From Vitrella brassicaformis (Eukaryota; Sar; Vitrellaceae), in NCBI GenBank assembly GCA_001179505.1, contig CDMY01000302.1, forward strand, positions 62,001 to 126,000: a stretch of 64,000 nt of DNA. Reading direction: 5' to 3'. Both the position numbers and the translations under genes were made by a program. Below the pieces are notes generated by a model. It had not been told where the DNA came from. It saw nothing but the letters and a program-made list of their open reading frames with translations, and did no database searches. The first letter of the stretch is position 1; each line of letters starts with the position of its first letter. Positions 22,355-35,559 of this stretch are shown one piece after another.

Positions 22355-24381
22355 ATGGACATCATGTTGCTGTCATTGTCGGCTGTCCTCCTCAGTGTAG
22401 CCATTCATTTTGCTCTATTCTGCAGTGTAGCCAGAGCCATCCATATCTGCAAAGGTACGCACACACCAGCTGCAGCCATCCAATGCTCTCTGTGTGCCTG
22501 TGTGTACGTGTGTACGTGTGTATGTGTGTGTCAGGTGGTATAGGTGTCAGTAGACAGCTATCGTCGATCGCTTCGTTCGATGGGCGGCTCCCTCGCCGGT
22601 CACAACGATTGGCAGCAACTGCACTTTGCAATCGACTGGCCTTGCAACAGGTCAGTGAATGGACGATGGACACACGCGCAGAGAGAGAGGGGATGTGTGT
22701 GTGTGTGTGTCTGTGGATGGGGTCAGTCGTGATGTGTGTGAGTTCAATTGGCTGCATCTGGAGATCGATATCGGTCTGTTCGTGGCCTCGTTCGTCCTCA
22801 TGCTCGCCGTCTTCTACCCTGCCACACGATGGTACGTACGTATGTGTATGAGTATATGGCCCGCCCGCCCGCCAGACAGCGAAATGACAAATAATAATAA
22901 GCTGCATTGGCTGGCTGGCCGCCATCGATGTGATTGATGTGCGTGTGTGACGGTGCTCGCGATTGATGCAGTCTGCAAAAGGTGGACCGGCTCGTCTACC
23001 TGCGGATACAGCTGCGCAACAAAATGCAAAGTCAGCGAGCACACATCCATCCATCCATCCATCTGTGTGTGTGTGAATGTCGTGTGTGCAGGTGCATTCA
23101 AGCTCGAGTACCACCACGGCACGGCCTCAGTGGTATTCGTGCTGGCATCGGGGCCGCTGATACAGTGCGTCATATTCGTCATTCGATCAAGCATGTGTGT
23201 ATGGGGGCAGACACAGATATGACACTCACAAAGACAGAGAGAGAGAGAGAGAGGCGGAGGCCTCATTTGCACATTCGCTCCCGTGTGTGTGTCTGTGTGT
23301 GTGTGTGGCGATGTGTCAGGGAGCGTGTGACAATCACGACCTGGCTGATCGAGCTGACGGTGGCGGTGCTGTCCTTCCTGAACACCGTCGTCTTCATTCT
23401 CACATCACGACCGAAGTCAGTCAGCACACATACACACAGATGAGTATGTCTGGCACGCGTGGACGCCTTGGCTTCTGTAGGACTCGTCTGAAGACGCTGG
23501 AGAGTCTCTCGTCTGCTTTGGTGTTGGATGCGCTAATCTTGCCGAGCATTCTGTCAATGCTCTTCTCCAAAACGTGGTCAGTGGACGAAGGCGCCGTGTG
23601 TGTATATGCATGCATCTCTCCGTATCGGCTGTTCCAGCTTTTCTTTCTCTTTCTTTGCGTCGATTCGCGTGATTCAGCTCTACAAAAGGTGTGCAGTCCC
23701 GGCACAGAGCAAATACGTATGTGTCAGCATTCTCTGTGTGTGTGTGTGTGTGTGTGTTTGTGTAGGTTTTTGGATTCCTCGTCGGTGAAGCAGTCGTCCA
23801 TCGCGATGCAGATCGTCTCGGTGTCGATACACATCGGCGTATTCATCTATGTATGTACGCGCACATAACCCACCGGACCCACACAGAGACACAGCCGCAT
23901 ATATATATATATATCTATATCTGTGTGTGTGTGTGCGTCATTGTCTGATGCAGTGTTCGGCGTGCATATTCCTGTGTCTGGAGCGTGCTGGGAACCCGGA
24001 TTTCCTTCGGTTCAGCATGCCCTTCCATCTCACCGGTCAGTCAGACATCGACAGACACATACAGAGGGAGGGAGAGAGGGAGAGGGAGGGAGAGACATTG
24101 TGTGCATGTTATGTGGGTGGATTTAAATGCAGAGATAGAGGGCGACGGTCTTGGGATTAGCAACGAGGGACTGGACTTCTTCTCGTCGTGCTACTTTGTG
24201 ATGGTACCTATGTGCACATGCACACAGCACACGTGCGACGCAATGCAATTCAATTCGATACAGGTGACCATATCGACAGTGGGCTATGGCGACGTATTCC
24301 CCACCACATCTCTGGTGTGTATCCTTCACACACACACCACAGACACGCACCACACAGACCGACTCCTGTCACCGGATGTCC

Positions 24382-24416
<35 letters not shown>

Positions 24417-27400
24417 TGTGTCTTGAAATAAAGGGTCGTGCTTTCTCCGTGCTGATGATCGCCGGCGGCATCGCCGCCTTCAGCATATCCACACGCGCAC
24501 TTGTGGAGGCATTCAGGTCCGTACATACAAACACACACACGCTCAGACGGAAGAGAACGCTTTCACGTGTGATTGGGACGCATGCAGGGTGAACCAGCTT
24601 GGCCATGGGACGTACTCGCCCAAGAAGCGGTTCAAACACATTGTGGTCACGGGCAACCCCACCGTCAACATGTGCAAGGCACGTCTACGCACACAAACAT
24701 CAGTGTCTCTCTCTACCTCCACACATGTGTGTCTCTCTCTATTGGTGTGTGTGTGTGCGTAGGATTTCATCACCGAGCTCTACCATCCGGTGCGGGCATT
24801 GGTTGCATTCGTGTGTGTGCACACCACACACATGGGATGGGACCGGGTGTCACATATATGTCATCGCAGGACCACTCGGAGGAGTCAGCGCTTATCGACG
24901 TGATATTCCTCCTGTCGGGCGGCGAGAAGAGGGGCAGCTACGGTACCTAGTTCACACACAGACGAACACACACACACGTGTGTGTATGTGTGTGTGTGTG
25001 TGTATAGGTATGGCTGTGCTCGAGTCGCTCAACAATTGGCTTCGTCACCGCAGCAACAGACACCTCGCAGAGCGGGTCAACCTGCTGCAGGTCACACACA
25101 CACACACAGAGGGAGAGAAAGAGAGAGAAAGATGAGTGTGTGTGTGCGTGTGTGTGTGGTTCCCTCTATGGGCAGGGATCCATCCTTGAGGTAACCTTGT
25201 CTACTATTTTTTGTCTCCCACTTCCGAATGAACAATGCGTGTCTCTTTTTCGCTCATGGTTGAATCACTGACTAATCAGCCATCCGACTTCTGGCGGTCT
25301 GCGGCTCCCTCGAGCACCGCCATCGTCATAATCGCAAACCTCTACTCACGGGAGTCAGAGCCAGCATGCAGTCCCATATATATATGGCTGATATACATGT
25401 ACGCCTTTGTATATCTGTGTGTGTGCAGTCCGAACGTGGAAGACTCGGAGAATGTCGTGAGGGTGCTGAGCGTCAAGCAAAGGTTGCCCGATGTGCGTGT
25501 CATGTGTCTGCTCAACAAAGCGCAAAACTACTCCCTGCTCAAGACGGCTGGTAGACCACACGGATGACACACACGGAGAGAGAGAGAGAGAGAGAGAGAA
25601 GGAGAGAGAGACACGCACACAAGTTGCTGTTGTGTGTTCATTTCACAAAGACTTGACCAGAAGGGATGTGGTGTGCCTCGATGAGTTCAAGCTGCAGGTC
25701 ATCTCTAAGGGATGCGTCGTGCCAGGTGGGTGAGAAGTATGGGTGGGGCAGACAGTCCAGTCCTCACACACAAACACACACGCAACGCGATCGATGCAGG
25801 CTTCTCGGCGCTGATATGCAACCTGGTCAAGTCGATCAGCGACGACGAGATCGGCAGGGAGGGCGACCCACAATGGCTGCAGGTCGGCAGGCACATGACT
25901 GCTGTGCTGCGCACAATGGGTGTGTGGGGTGTGTGTGTCAAAAGGAATACGACAAAGGCATCACGAACGAACTGTACGAGCTCCCTTTGTCTCGCGCATA
26001 CGTCGGATGGCAATTCCAGGCACGTCAGCCCCATCCACATCATCCCCTCAGTGTGAATGTGCCTCACGTATCTGTGTGTGTGTGTGTGTGTGTTTGCACA
26101 GGATGTCTTTATCGACATATTGCAGCGCAGCTCCGGGCGGTCCGTGCACCTCATCGGATTCAGAGTGAGCTTATGAGCCAGGAACAAACACCCACACGGA
26201 CATGTGTGTGCATGGTCAATGCAGTACCCATCGTGGTATCGCGCGCCGCCAGAGGAGACACAACAGTGAGACACCATTCTATGCACACGCACACACACAC
26301 ACAGACACACATCCATGCAAGTGCTTGCAGGCCTGACGACAACCAAAACAGCTCGACAAGGGGGTCCATCGGGGCATGGTCTCTCGCAGGTCCGTGTTCA
26401 TGTCGATGCTGTCTACACACATGCATTGAATCTCTTAGTGTGTATTGTGAGCAGGGTCGCTGAACATGTCGATGAAGCGGCAGCACACCCGCTGGGGCGA
26501 CTGGGGACTCAACGCGCCTGACGGACACGTAATCAAGGACAGAATGCACCTGTATTCTGTGTGTGCGTCTGTGTGTGTATGTCATGTGTAGGCCACTGCC
26601 ATCTCTCCCTTCCACACGACGATGACCAACATCAAAGACAGCAGCAGCAAGGCCGTTGCAGGAGAGCCTAACAGCAACAGCAAAGACGACCCCACAGCCA
26701 AAGAGATCCCCCCCATCATCTTCTTCCCCGGCAGCGCCTTCCCCATCCCTCCACCCACACACGCAAACACACAGGCAGAGGCAGTCGACAACGCCGTCTC
26801 CGTCAGTCGACAGCCGAGCTGGTCAAACACAGGTAGGCGCCAAAAGACAAAAGACAGAACGTCAAAAGACTCTCTCTCTCTCTCTCTCTGCCTGTGTGTG
26901 CGTGCATGCTCATAGATTCGTCTCGCGTCAGCGGTGATGAGACGCCCGTCCCCGCACTTTCGCCGAGAGGCGACGACAAGCGTCCCGTCCTCCGGAGACA
27001 GCGCACGCAGAGCATCACCATGCGCATGTTCCGGGCTTTCATTAGGGGCGGGTCGACCACCATGCACGAGGGTACCCAATGCATCCACACACACCACACA
27101 CATTGGGTGTGTGGATGTCTTGTCAGCTCAAGTCGGCTCGCCCGACCCCACGAGCAGAGAGGCTTTCAACCCCAAGACGTCACCCAGAGGTGCGTACGCG
27201 CATCTCTGCAGAGACACACGAAGACACCAAGATTCACACGTGTTTCTGTGCTGTCGCTTTGTGGTGTTCAATGTGCATGTGTAGGAATAGGTGAGATGAC
27301 GGAGAGGGATGGAGAGAAGCCGACCCAAGAGGCAGACAGCGACGACAACAAGACGCCCTTGGGCGTCGGCATGATATACGGCATCTTCATTGCCGGGGTG

Positions 27401-30400
27401 GGCTGTTAGCTGACATTCACATATTGGACAGTGGGTGAGTTTGTCTGTCTGTCTGTCTATCTGTAGGATCGCGAAGCCATCGTGCAGAAGCCTGAAGACG
27501 AGATAGAGGTTGCGGCACAGACAGAGGAGTCCCCCGCCCCTAAGATCGTCAACAAAGGCATGCATCCCTCAGCCATTCATTCACTGCCCACTGTCTCCGC
27601 GTGTATGTGCAGGGTCGATCCTCAAAGTGGCGCAGACCCTCATCCACAAATCAGCCAAGAGACGATCCGAATCCAACGAAGCCGATCACCGGACAGATCC
27701 ACCACAACCAGACACAGAGCCACCACAACCAGCACCCCTCCCTGGTGCAGTCTCTGCCCCCTCCCCCTCCCCAGCACCACAACCAGCACCACTGAGGCAT
27801 CAGCAGAGCATACCCCTCTCCACCTGCAGCAAGAGATCTTCTTTCGCGGACCCACTCCCCCCTCAGCTGCCACCAGCTCTGCCCTCTCCCCCTCTCCCGT
27901 CAGACGACCCCCATCTCGACACGCCATTCGTCCACTCCGTCACCCAGAAGCAGCCTATCAACCTTGCAGAGGCGTTCCTCAAGCGAGCGGAGAGCGGCGA
28001 TGGTCCCCTTGACCGTCCCAGACTGAGCGTGCCCAGCGTCCCCGCCGTTGCTGACGATAACGCAGCCGAGACAGCAGAGAACAACGATGAGTCTGCTCTC
28101 ACGTTCAGGGGCCAGCAGGTACACCCTGCTCCTGCCTGGCTGGTGGCCAACCGGCGGCTGCTAAAGCGCAAGAAGTCGAGCTTCATCATGGAGAAGGGGC
28201 TTGAGAACTGTTCGCTCGAAGAGCTCTTCCTGACGCGGCTGCACTCCCTGAAGGAGATCGGCAGAGCTCCACAGGCCCCGCCGTTTGAGTGTCTCGTCAA
28301 CGGGGGACACATTTTGCTTTGCTGGACGCCGGGCAATGACGATTCAGGGTGGCTGGGGCTGGAATACTTGTGAGCAGCCACATGCCCTCATCAGCCTTAT
28401 GTGCATGGGGCATCTGTCTGTGTGTGTGTTGTGGTGGTCAGTTTGCGGCCGCTCCGTCTGGCTGCGCGTCAGGGGCAAGGGACGGATAACGCTGTCGAGA
28501 CGAATTCCGACGTGCCCTTCATGCCGCCCATGAAACAGCGCAGCCAAGACATGCTACACTCGTGAGAGAGACATTTAATCTACCCTTTCATTTACACGCA
28601 GACAGGGATACACAGAGCTTTGTCTGCAGAACTCCTGATCGCTCCAGGACAGCCACGTTCGGCCGCTCGCGGCGTGTGAGCATCAGTGTGGACGCGCTGA
28701 GCAGCACTCAAACCAAGGAGAGGAGGGGCAGCAACCTTAGTCTCGGCGGTGGCCTCAGCAGCACGGTCAACGGAGGGCTGCTGCCCGTGGTTGTGCTCGG
28801 TATGTGCACAGGCATAGAGAGACAGAGGTGCATTGTGTGTGGTGTGGATCAGTGCCCATCATCCCGCGGGATTGGTGTCTGGTTGCGGACGACCCGATGT
28901 TGTTCTACGTCGAGGGCAGCAGCACCAACCTCTTCGACCTGGAGCGATGCGCTTTCCGGCGCGCAAAGGCCATCGTCGTGCAAGCAAACCCCAGCAGTCA
29001 GTCCGACACCTCCGCACACACATATGAGATGAGGAACAGCAGTGTGGGTGTGCTGTGCGTGGGTGCGCAGGCGAGGCAGTGAACGACCCTTACATGATGG
29101 ACGCGTCGACGGTGTTCTCTGTCCGGCTGGTGGAGGGACACCTCACTGACAAGTCACTGCTGGCCAGCCTCCCCGGCAAATCCAGCAGGTGCGTCCGTGC
29201 GTCTGAGAGAGTCTCTCTGCATGTGTGTGGGATGCATTGGCAGGCCGCCGTCCCCGACAAGTCAGCCGGAGGAGGGCAGCCTGCTGACGCGCACCATGGA
29301 CCTGCTGCCGTGCTTCCCTCTGGTCATTGCCGAGCTGGTCTACGACGGTATACATGACAAACAATCGGTCGGCACACGTGTCTCTTGTCCAGTAGTCTCT
29401 TGCTGTGCGTGATGGGTGCATATGCAGGCAATGTCGCCTTCATTGCCCGCGATCGAGACGTAAGCACACATGGACGCCTTTCTCCCATCCGATGAATCTC
29501 TCTCTCTCTCTCTCTCTGTGTATGTGTGTGTCAGAACCAGCTTGCCAACGAGGCAGCTGACGTAGGCGGCCAGTCACAAAGCGCAGAAGCGGCCGCAGAG
29601 AGAGAGGGAGATGACACGCCGCACGACAGCAGAAGAAGAGCACACATCAACAAAGACGATGGCCACGACATCTCTGACCAAGAGGGCAGCGAGAGCAGCA
29701 GGTACACGCCACTGCACCACCCAGAGGCAGCCCCAGACCCCGCCACAACACTTGAGGACACCAACGGCGCCAACCCGAGACGCACCAGCTTCGCAGCCAT
29801 GTTCGGCCACTTTCTCGGCGGCCAGCACCACCACCAGCACAGCCTAAGACGGTCATTCATCCGATATTCCATGCCAGCCATCGATGAGCAACACCAACAG
29901 CACCAGCAAGAGCATCAAGAGCAGCAGAGCGACTCGAGAAGAGGCAGCACCCGAGTCAACCGCCACTCGACGCAGGCCATCCCGTCAGCTGCACCGATCA
30001 AGCGGACCTCTGTTGACCGAAGGAAGGCGAGCACTGAGCAGAGGAGGCAGTCGATGTCGATCCTCGACGTCCTCGTGTCGCCCCGCAAACGCACGAGAGC
30101 GTCCTCTGCAGCTATATCGCCCATCATGGAGCCACCGACAGCCAGCAGCAGCAAGGAGAGGAAGTTCGCGCGAATGACGTCGCGCGAGTCCAACAGGCGG
30201 ATCTCTGACCGATCCACACAGCCCCTGAGCAACACTAGCAACGCCAGCAAACAGGTGAATTTGCGGGCAGTGTGGCCACACACGAGCCTGAGAGAGGAGG
30301 GCGGCGAGGCCCGTCAGGCTATCATCAGGGCGAGTCTCTCTATGGTTTCGGCCCTCTCGCCAGCGGCGGGGGGTATGGCGAGCTTCAGGGAGAGAACGAG

Positions 30401-32046
30401 TGAGCAGCAGAGACACACCTATCTCTCTCTCTCTCTCTCTTTCTTTCTCTTCGTCTCTTCGTTGGTGTGTGCCATGACGGTTGATGTCGTGTCGGTATGG
30501 CATCAGGTATATGCAGGAGGGTCTGCTGATGGCGGACTACCCGCTGACGTTGGGCCACTCGCCTTACCACAGGGAGTACTACAGACATCCCCGATACTCA
30601 TCGGGGGAACTCTTCGTGTACGAGCGAACGAGTGCTTAAGACACCCATCCATCCACACGTGTGTGGATTGTTGCCGTGTGGCTGTCAATCAGGTCGTGTG
30701 TGACATCGTCACTGATAGTGAACGCCTTGTTCAATCCCTCCCTGCCACTGCTGGTCAGGGAGATGGTCGCTAGCAGAATTCTGGTCAGTCCCTCAGACAC
30801 ACACGGTTGTACGCAGACGTGCAATCTGCACCGACCTGTGTGCAGGTGTTGTCGGTGCCTGCTTCCTTTGCTGGGAGACAGTATGAGGGGCTCGTCAAAC
30901 ACTTTCTCGACGAGCGGGTCAGGCGCCATATGCACAGTGATACATGAGACATGATACACACGTTAACTGCGAGAACTGTGCGTGTGAAATGTGTGCAGGA
31001 TTTGCTTCCGATCGTCTTGTATCGCTCTGCCTTTGTGGACCCTGCTCTCTCGCCATTGCTCGAAAACAGCGCACTCAGCAACAAGGTGGGCACGTCATCC
31101 GTCAATGTACAGAAACGTACACAAGACTGGATGGATGGATGGATGTCTGTGTGCAGGTGGTGCCTGCGTCCAGTGCCCCTGATGCAGCTTCACAGACGCC
31201 CTTTCTGAGACGGCTCAAGACCGTGGGCAACTTGCTGGGTACGTATAGACGGACACGCGCATTCATTCATCCCTCTATCAACGTGTGCACATACATGACA
31301 TGCAGGCAACGCCACGCCTCCAGCCCCCTCCCACTCCTTCACATGCCGCACACACGCCGGCAACTTCACCAGACGGTCTGCGTCATCCCTCGGCACCGAT
31401 GACGACGACAAGCCAGGTACCCACTCGCATGCACAGACATATACAGACACATACAGACACGTGAATTCCTGTGCGGCTGTCACGCCATGCAACGCAGAGG
31501 GGGACGAGGGTCAGGCTGCCCCCTATTCCTTTGCTGAGTTGCGCAAGAAGCGACGGAGCAGATCGCTCGCCCCTGAAGCAGTGCACAAGGGTATGGTATA
31601 AATGAGCGTGCCTGTTCCTCCGTACGTATGTCTGCTGTCGTGCAGGGGCTGAGACGGATGGCGCCACCACGCCCGGAGGACGGTGCGCTCGTCCGTGTGT
31701 GTATATCAAATACCCATGTATACGTGTGTGTATATTTGTGCACAGGCCGGCCCACCCGTCCCGGCGCAAGTCGTTCCTGCGTCGGCTCTCCCTCGCACTG
31801 AGAATCGGCAAGAGCGACAGCATCGTCACCGAAGGGCAAGCAGCAGCCGCACATACACACAGAGAGAGAGACAGACAAATTTGTACACCCACGCGTGTGA
31901 ATTGCACTGCACATACATACAGGCAAAAGCGGGGGTCAGAACAAGTAGAGACACCACCCCTCGTAAGCGTGCCGAGCGACGCCTACAGAAAAGAGAGACA
32001 CGAGAGTATCGGTGTATTTGTGGCAACAGGTGACGGCCGCGTCTAG
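22355..32046 (+). CDS. Slo/BK-type potassium channel with long disordered insertions
   Basis: A very long multi-exon gene. The N-terminus (MDIMLLSLSAVLLSVAIHFA) and further hydrophobic exons (IDIGLFVASFVLMLAVFY; WLIELTVAVLSFLNTVVFIL; SIAMQIVSVSIHIGVFIYV) precede the pore, whose filter is TISTVGYGDVFPTTSLGR at about 24,270-24,314 and 24,434-. After S6 (FSVLMIAGGIAAFSISTRA) comes an RCK1-like domain: KHIVVTGNPTVNMCKDFITE, GSILEPSDFWR, AIVIIANLYSPNVEDSENVV, LPDVRVMCLLNKA and LDEFKLQVISKGCVVPGFSA. A second RCK-like domain follows (WCLVADDPMLFYVEGSS, LPCFPLVIAELVYDGNVAFI, VNALFNPSLPLLVREMVAS, LLPIVLYRSAFV), interrupted by several hundred Ser/Pro/Arg-rich residues. Slo channels open with membrane voltage and Ca2+ and pass K+. 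The regular S4 arginine array is not obvious. The stop at 32044-32046 is tentative; an alternative frame continues to about 32,240. Confidence 0.85.
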
Positions 32047-32604
32047 CCGTACTGCGGTGCTGAGAAAGCGGAAGAAGGGGAGGAAGGCGGTCGACAAGAA
32101 ATATCCCGTCCGCGAGCCGCTCACCGCCATTCAGAGAAATGGCGGGTCCAAGAACCTCAGAATGCAAAAGTCAGCCATCTATGAAGCCACGAAGCCATCG
32201 ATCAGACACACACACATTGAGTATGTCTGGTTTAGGTGGGTGTTGGTAGCACCGGCAGCGTCCACAACGATCGGCGCTCTCGATCAGGTGGGCATCGTCA
32301 TTCGTGCCGATGTGCAGCACATCGTTTCCTTTATGTGTGTGTGTGCAGGTCATTTGCTTCTCGCCGCGAGCGAATTTGCATCTGTAGTAGTAGTTGGTGC
32401 ACCCATTCACGCACAGACGGGTAGATTCGCTGCGTACGTATGTGCAAAGTAGCTGGGCACCCACGTGAGTGACAACGACGTGTGTGTTTCGGATTGTGTT
32501 TGCGTTCACTCGCCGGCTCGCTGGCCGGCCATTGTAGAAAGGGGAACAACAATGTAGCTAGCGCTTCGTGAGTCCATCCATGGTTCCAAACACTCTTGAC
32601 TCTC

Positions 32605-34825
32605 TCATTGTCTGACCCATGCATGCGCCTGAATACATGAATCTTCGCTCACGTGCTTGCTGGCGTGTCTCGTGTGCGAATGGACGCAAAAATCGACGTG
32701 ATATAAAATGTAGACAGCAATTTCTTTGCATCGTGCTTCCCTCTTGGCAAGATCGTGACACAGCTGGGGCGCTTTGACCTCGCCGTATTGGTCCCGCAGC
32801 TCCCGCAGCTCCGTGATGGGCATGCGTGAGTGCGGGACACGGCCAGGGGCGAGCGGCGCCCTCAGCTTGCCCTCGTTATACTCGCGGACGTTCAGGGGGC
32901 CGGGGGGGATACCAACAACTGCATGCACCGAGAGAGAGGAAGGGAGATGCAGTTGGTGTGATGGATCACCCCGCCGCCCATTCTCATGCGCATGGATGTA
33001 TGTATATAGATACCTGGTCGGGCGGCGCCGGACGAGAGGCGGTCCCAATACTGGTGGCCCAGCGTCTCGCGGATGACCGTCTTGTTGATCTCAATCAGGG
33101 GCTGCATGAACTGCCAACAAGACAGCAGGCCTTCCTCCTTGTCTCCCTGTCTGCCGTGTGATTGTCTGTCCTTAAATACCTCATCTCTCGTGGTCGACAG
33201 CACCGGGCCGTGGAGTGTGGCGAGGGTCTCGTCAACGATCAAGTTGACGGCGTCATGGGGCATGGTGCATTTCACCGACAACTCGTCCACCACTGCACAC
33301 ACATCCACAGAGGGAGGATGGATGGGTGGCGTGCGTGTGCGTGTGCGTGAGCGTGTGCGTGTGCGTGTGCGTGTGTGTGTGTGCGTTTGTATGTGACCTT
33401 GTTGAGGTCGTTCTGGTGTTTCTCGACCAGCGCGAGGGCGTCGGGCAGATTGGCGACCAACCGTGGGCAGTTTCCCCCGCCGTTGATGAGGGCCGCCGCA
33501 CAGAGCCCGCCTGCATGAACACGCAATGCAGGCACAACACAGGCGTGTGTGATGTTGTTATGTTTTCTCGTGATGTGTGTGTACCGAGGGAGAGCCCACA
33601 CCATCTCGGGGTTGACAACGTCACCGATGCCGTTGGCAGGCTGGATGGCTATCTGAGTGAGTGAGAGCCACACACGTAGGGACATATAGATGATGAGTGG
33701 GTGTGGGTGTGGGTGTGGGTGACGGGTGTGTGTGGGGGGGGGGGGGGTTACATGTANNNNNNNNNNNNNNNNNNNNNNNNNNNNNNNNNNNNNNNNNNNN
33801 NNNNNNNNNNNNNNNNNNNNNNNNNNNNNNNNNNNNNNNNNNNNNNNNNNNNNNNNNNNNNNNNNNNNNNNNNNNNNNNNNNNNNNNNNNNNNNNNNNNN
33901 NNNNNNNNNNNNNNNNNNNNNNNNNNNNNNNNNNNNNNNNNNNNNNNNNNNNNNNNNNNNNNNNNNNNNNNNNNNNNNNNNNNNNNNNNNNNNNNNNNNN
34001 NNNNNNNNNNNNNNNNNNNNNNNNNNNNNNNNNNNNNNNNNNNNNNNNNNNNNNNNGGGGGGGGGGGGGGTTACATGTACTGACGATGATGCGGATGATG
34101 ATGCCCCAGAGCCACACGTACCACTGCCCCTCGTACTTCTTGATTATGAATATTAGGATACAGCTGCACACACCACCCACACCACCCACACCACATACAC
34201 CACCCACCCACCCACACACACACACACACATACGATGGACGGTCTGCGAGTCTCTGTGTCTCCGTGTGTGGGCTCACATGATATCGCACGCCGCGATCAG
34301 ATGCATCTTGTCGGTTCTCCTGGCCGCTCGGATGGCCCTCGATACACACTCCAAGGCGGAGTTGTTGGCGGCAAAGTTCAGCAGCAGCTCCTCGGCCTTG
34401 CCCTCCAGCCACTGATTGATGGATGGCACACGACACATTGCAGGTGTGTGCGCGTTGCGTGTGTGTGTCGTGCATGTCATTTGTGTTTGTGCGTACGTCT
34501 AGCAGCTCGTAGAAGTGTTTGTATTTGTGTGGTCGAATGGCCCAGAGGAACTCTCTCTCGCTCTTAAGCAGCAGCTTCATGATGTCTGGGGCGGCCGTCT
34601 ATCAGCGCCAGCTGCACACACACAGTAGAACACAGCACGACAGACACATCAGAGAATGGATGCCCCATGGGTGTGTGTGCGTGTGCGTGTCTGCACTCAC
34701 GGCAGAGTGGCAGTCCTTGGGGAAGAAGCCCTTCATTAGCCGGTAGTAGAAGTCGGGGAACGAGTCGTAAATGTTCTTGAAGTGGCGTACCAGCCCATCG
34801 TACTTAAAGCAATGCGAGTCCAGCT

Positions 34826-34856
<31 letters not shown>

Positions 34857-35226
34857 GAGCACATGCATGCAGACTCGAATCCTCCTTGCATGGACAGATA
34901 CCTGGGACAGATATACGCGTACCTGCAGGATGGTCTGCGCATCGAGGCTGTCTGCGTATCTCTCCCACACCGTCACGCCCTCCTCCTTTGCCCCAATACT
35001 CGCAAAAAAAAAAGGGATCTATGCAAGAACCCTTCTCACGGCCGAAGGCCGCCCTCTTCCCCTCCTCGTCCCTCTCCTCCTCCATGCTGGCAATGGTCGC
35101 CCTCAGCTCGGCGTTCTCGGCGTTGAGCCGCTCGCTAAATTGCCGCTCCTTCTCAAGGAGCCGCTCGAGCTCAGCGACGCGCTCTTTTAATCTGGCGACG
35201 GTCAGCCGCCTGTCCGCCATATCCAT
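32605..35226 (-). CDS. Unrecognised multi-exon protein P1, paralog of P2, probably frameshifted
   Basis: Starts with a coiled coil (LKERVAELERLLEKERQFSE; ENAELRATIASMEEERDEE), then exons reading LDSHCFKYDGLVRHFKN, FPDFYYRLMKGFF, LLLKSEREFLWAIRPHKYKH, EELLLNFAANNSALECVSRA, a membrane segment (YVWLWGIIIRIIVS), ALINGGGNCPRLVANLPDAL, TMPHDAVNLIVDETLATLHG, INKTVIRETLGHQYWDRL and finally LNVREYNEGKLRAPLAPGR with APQLCHDLAKREAR. Every block has a counterpart in P2 in the same order, but P1 lacks the multi-membrane exons that P2 has before the last block. In exon 1 a run of ten T (A at 35004-35013 on plus) puts the following homologous segment (IGAKEEGVTVWERYADSL) out of frame. The family function is not recognised. 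Some or all of it may be a pseudogene. Confidence 0.6.
33757..34056. other. Assembly gap, 300 N, intronic
   Basis: Exactly 300 N. The left flank ends with a poly-G run plus TTACATGTA and the right flank begins with poly-G plus TTACATGTA, so the two flanks repeat each other. It lies in a P1 intron. Confidence 0.95.
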
Positions 35227-35559
35227 CTCTCTCCCTCTTTCTGTCGTGGACTGGGCAGCGGGCACGATTGCCGTCGTCGAAACCACACAAAAGCAGGTCC
35301 TCAAGCGCAGGCGGCAGACAATGTCGTCGCAGCCCACGGATTTTGCATCGCGAGCATAGCCGTGCAGTGCGCTTTCAATACCTGAGCAAACACACACGCA
35401 CAGCGCCCTCTTCCAATCCTCCTCTTTTACTTGAGTCTCCGTGGCGGCAATGGTACATTGCCGTTCCTTGTCAAGAAGCCGCCGCTCTAACCTCCTCTAC
35501 ATCGACATCAAGACAAGACACATAGTATAGTAGAGTGGAGGGACATGCACATCCTTCTA

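Noticed and set aside
22743-22832. GTCAG|TCGTGATG acceptor for the channel's third exon
   Set aside because: It would give an immediate stop in the required phase; the next AG (GTGTGAG|TTCAATTGG) keeps the frame.
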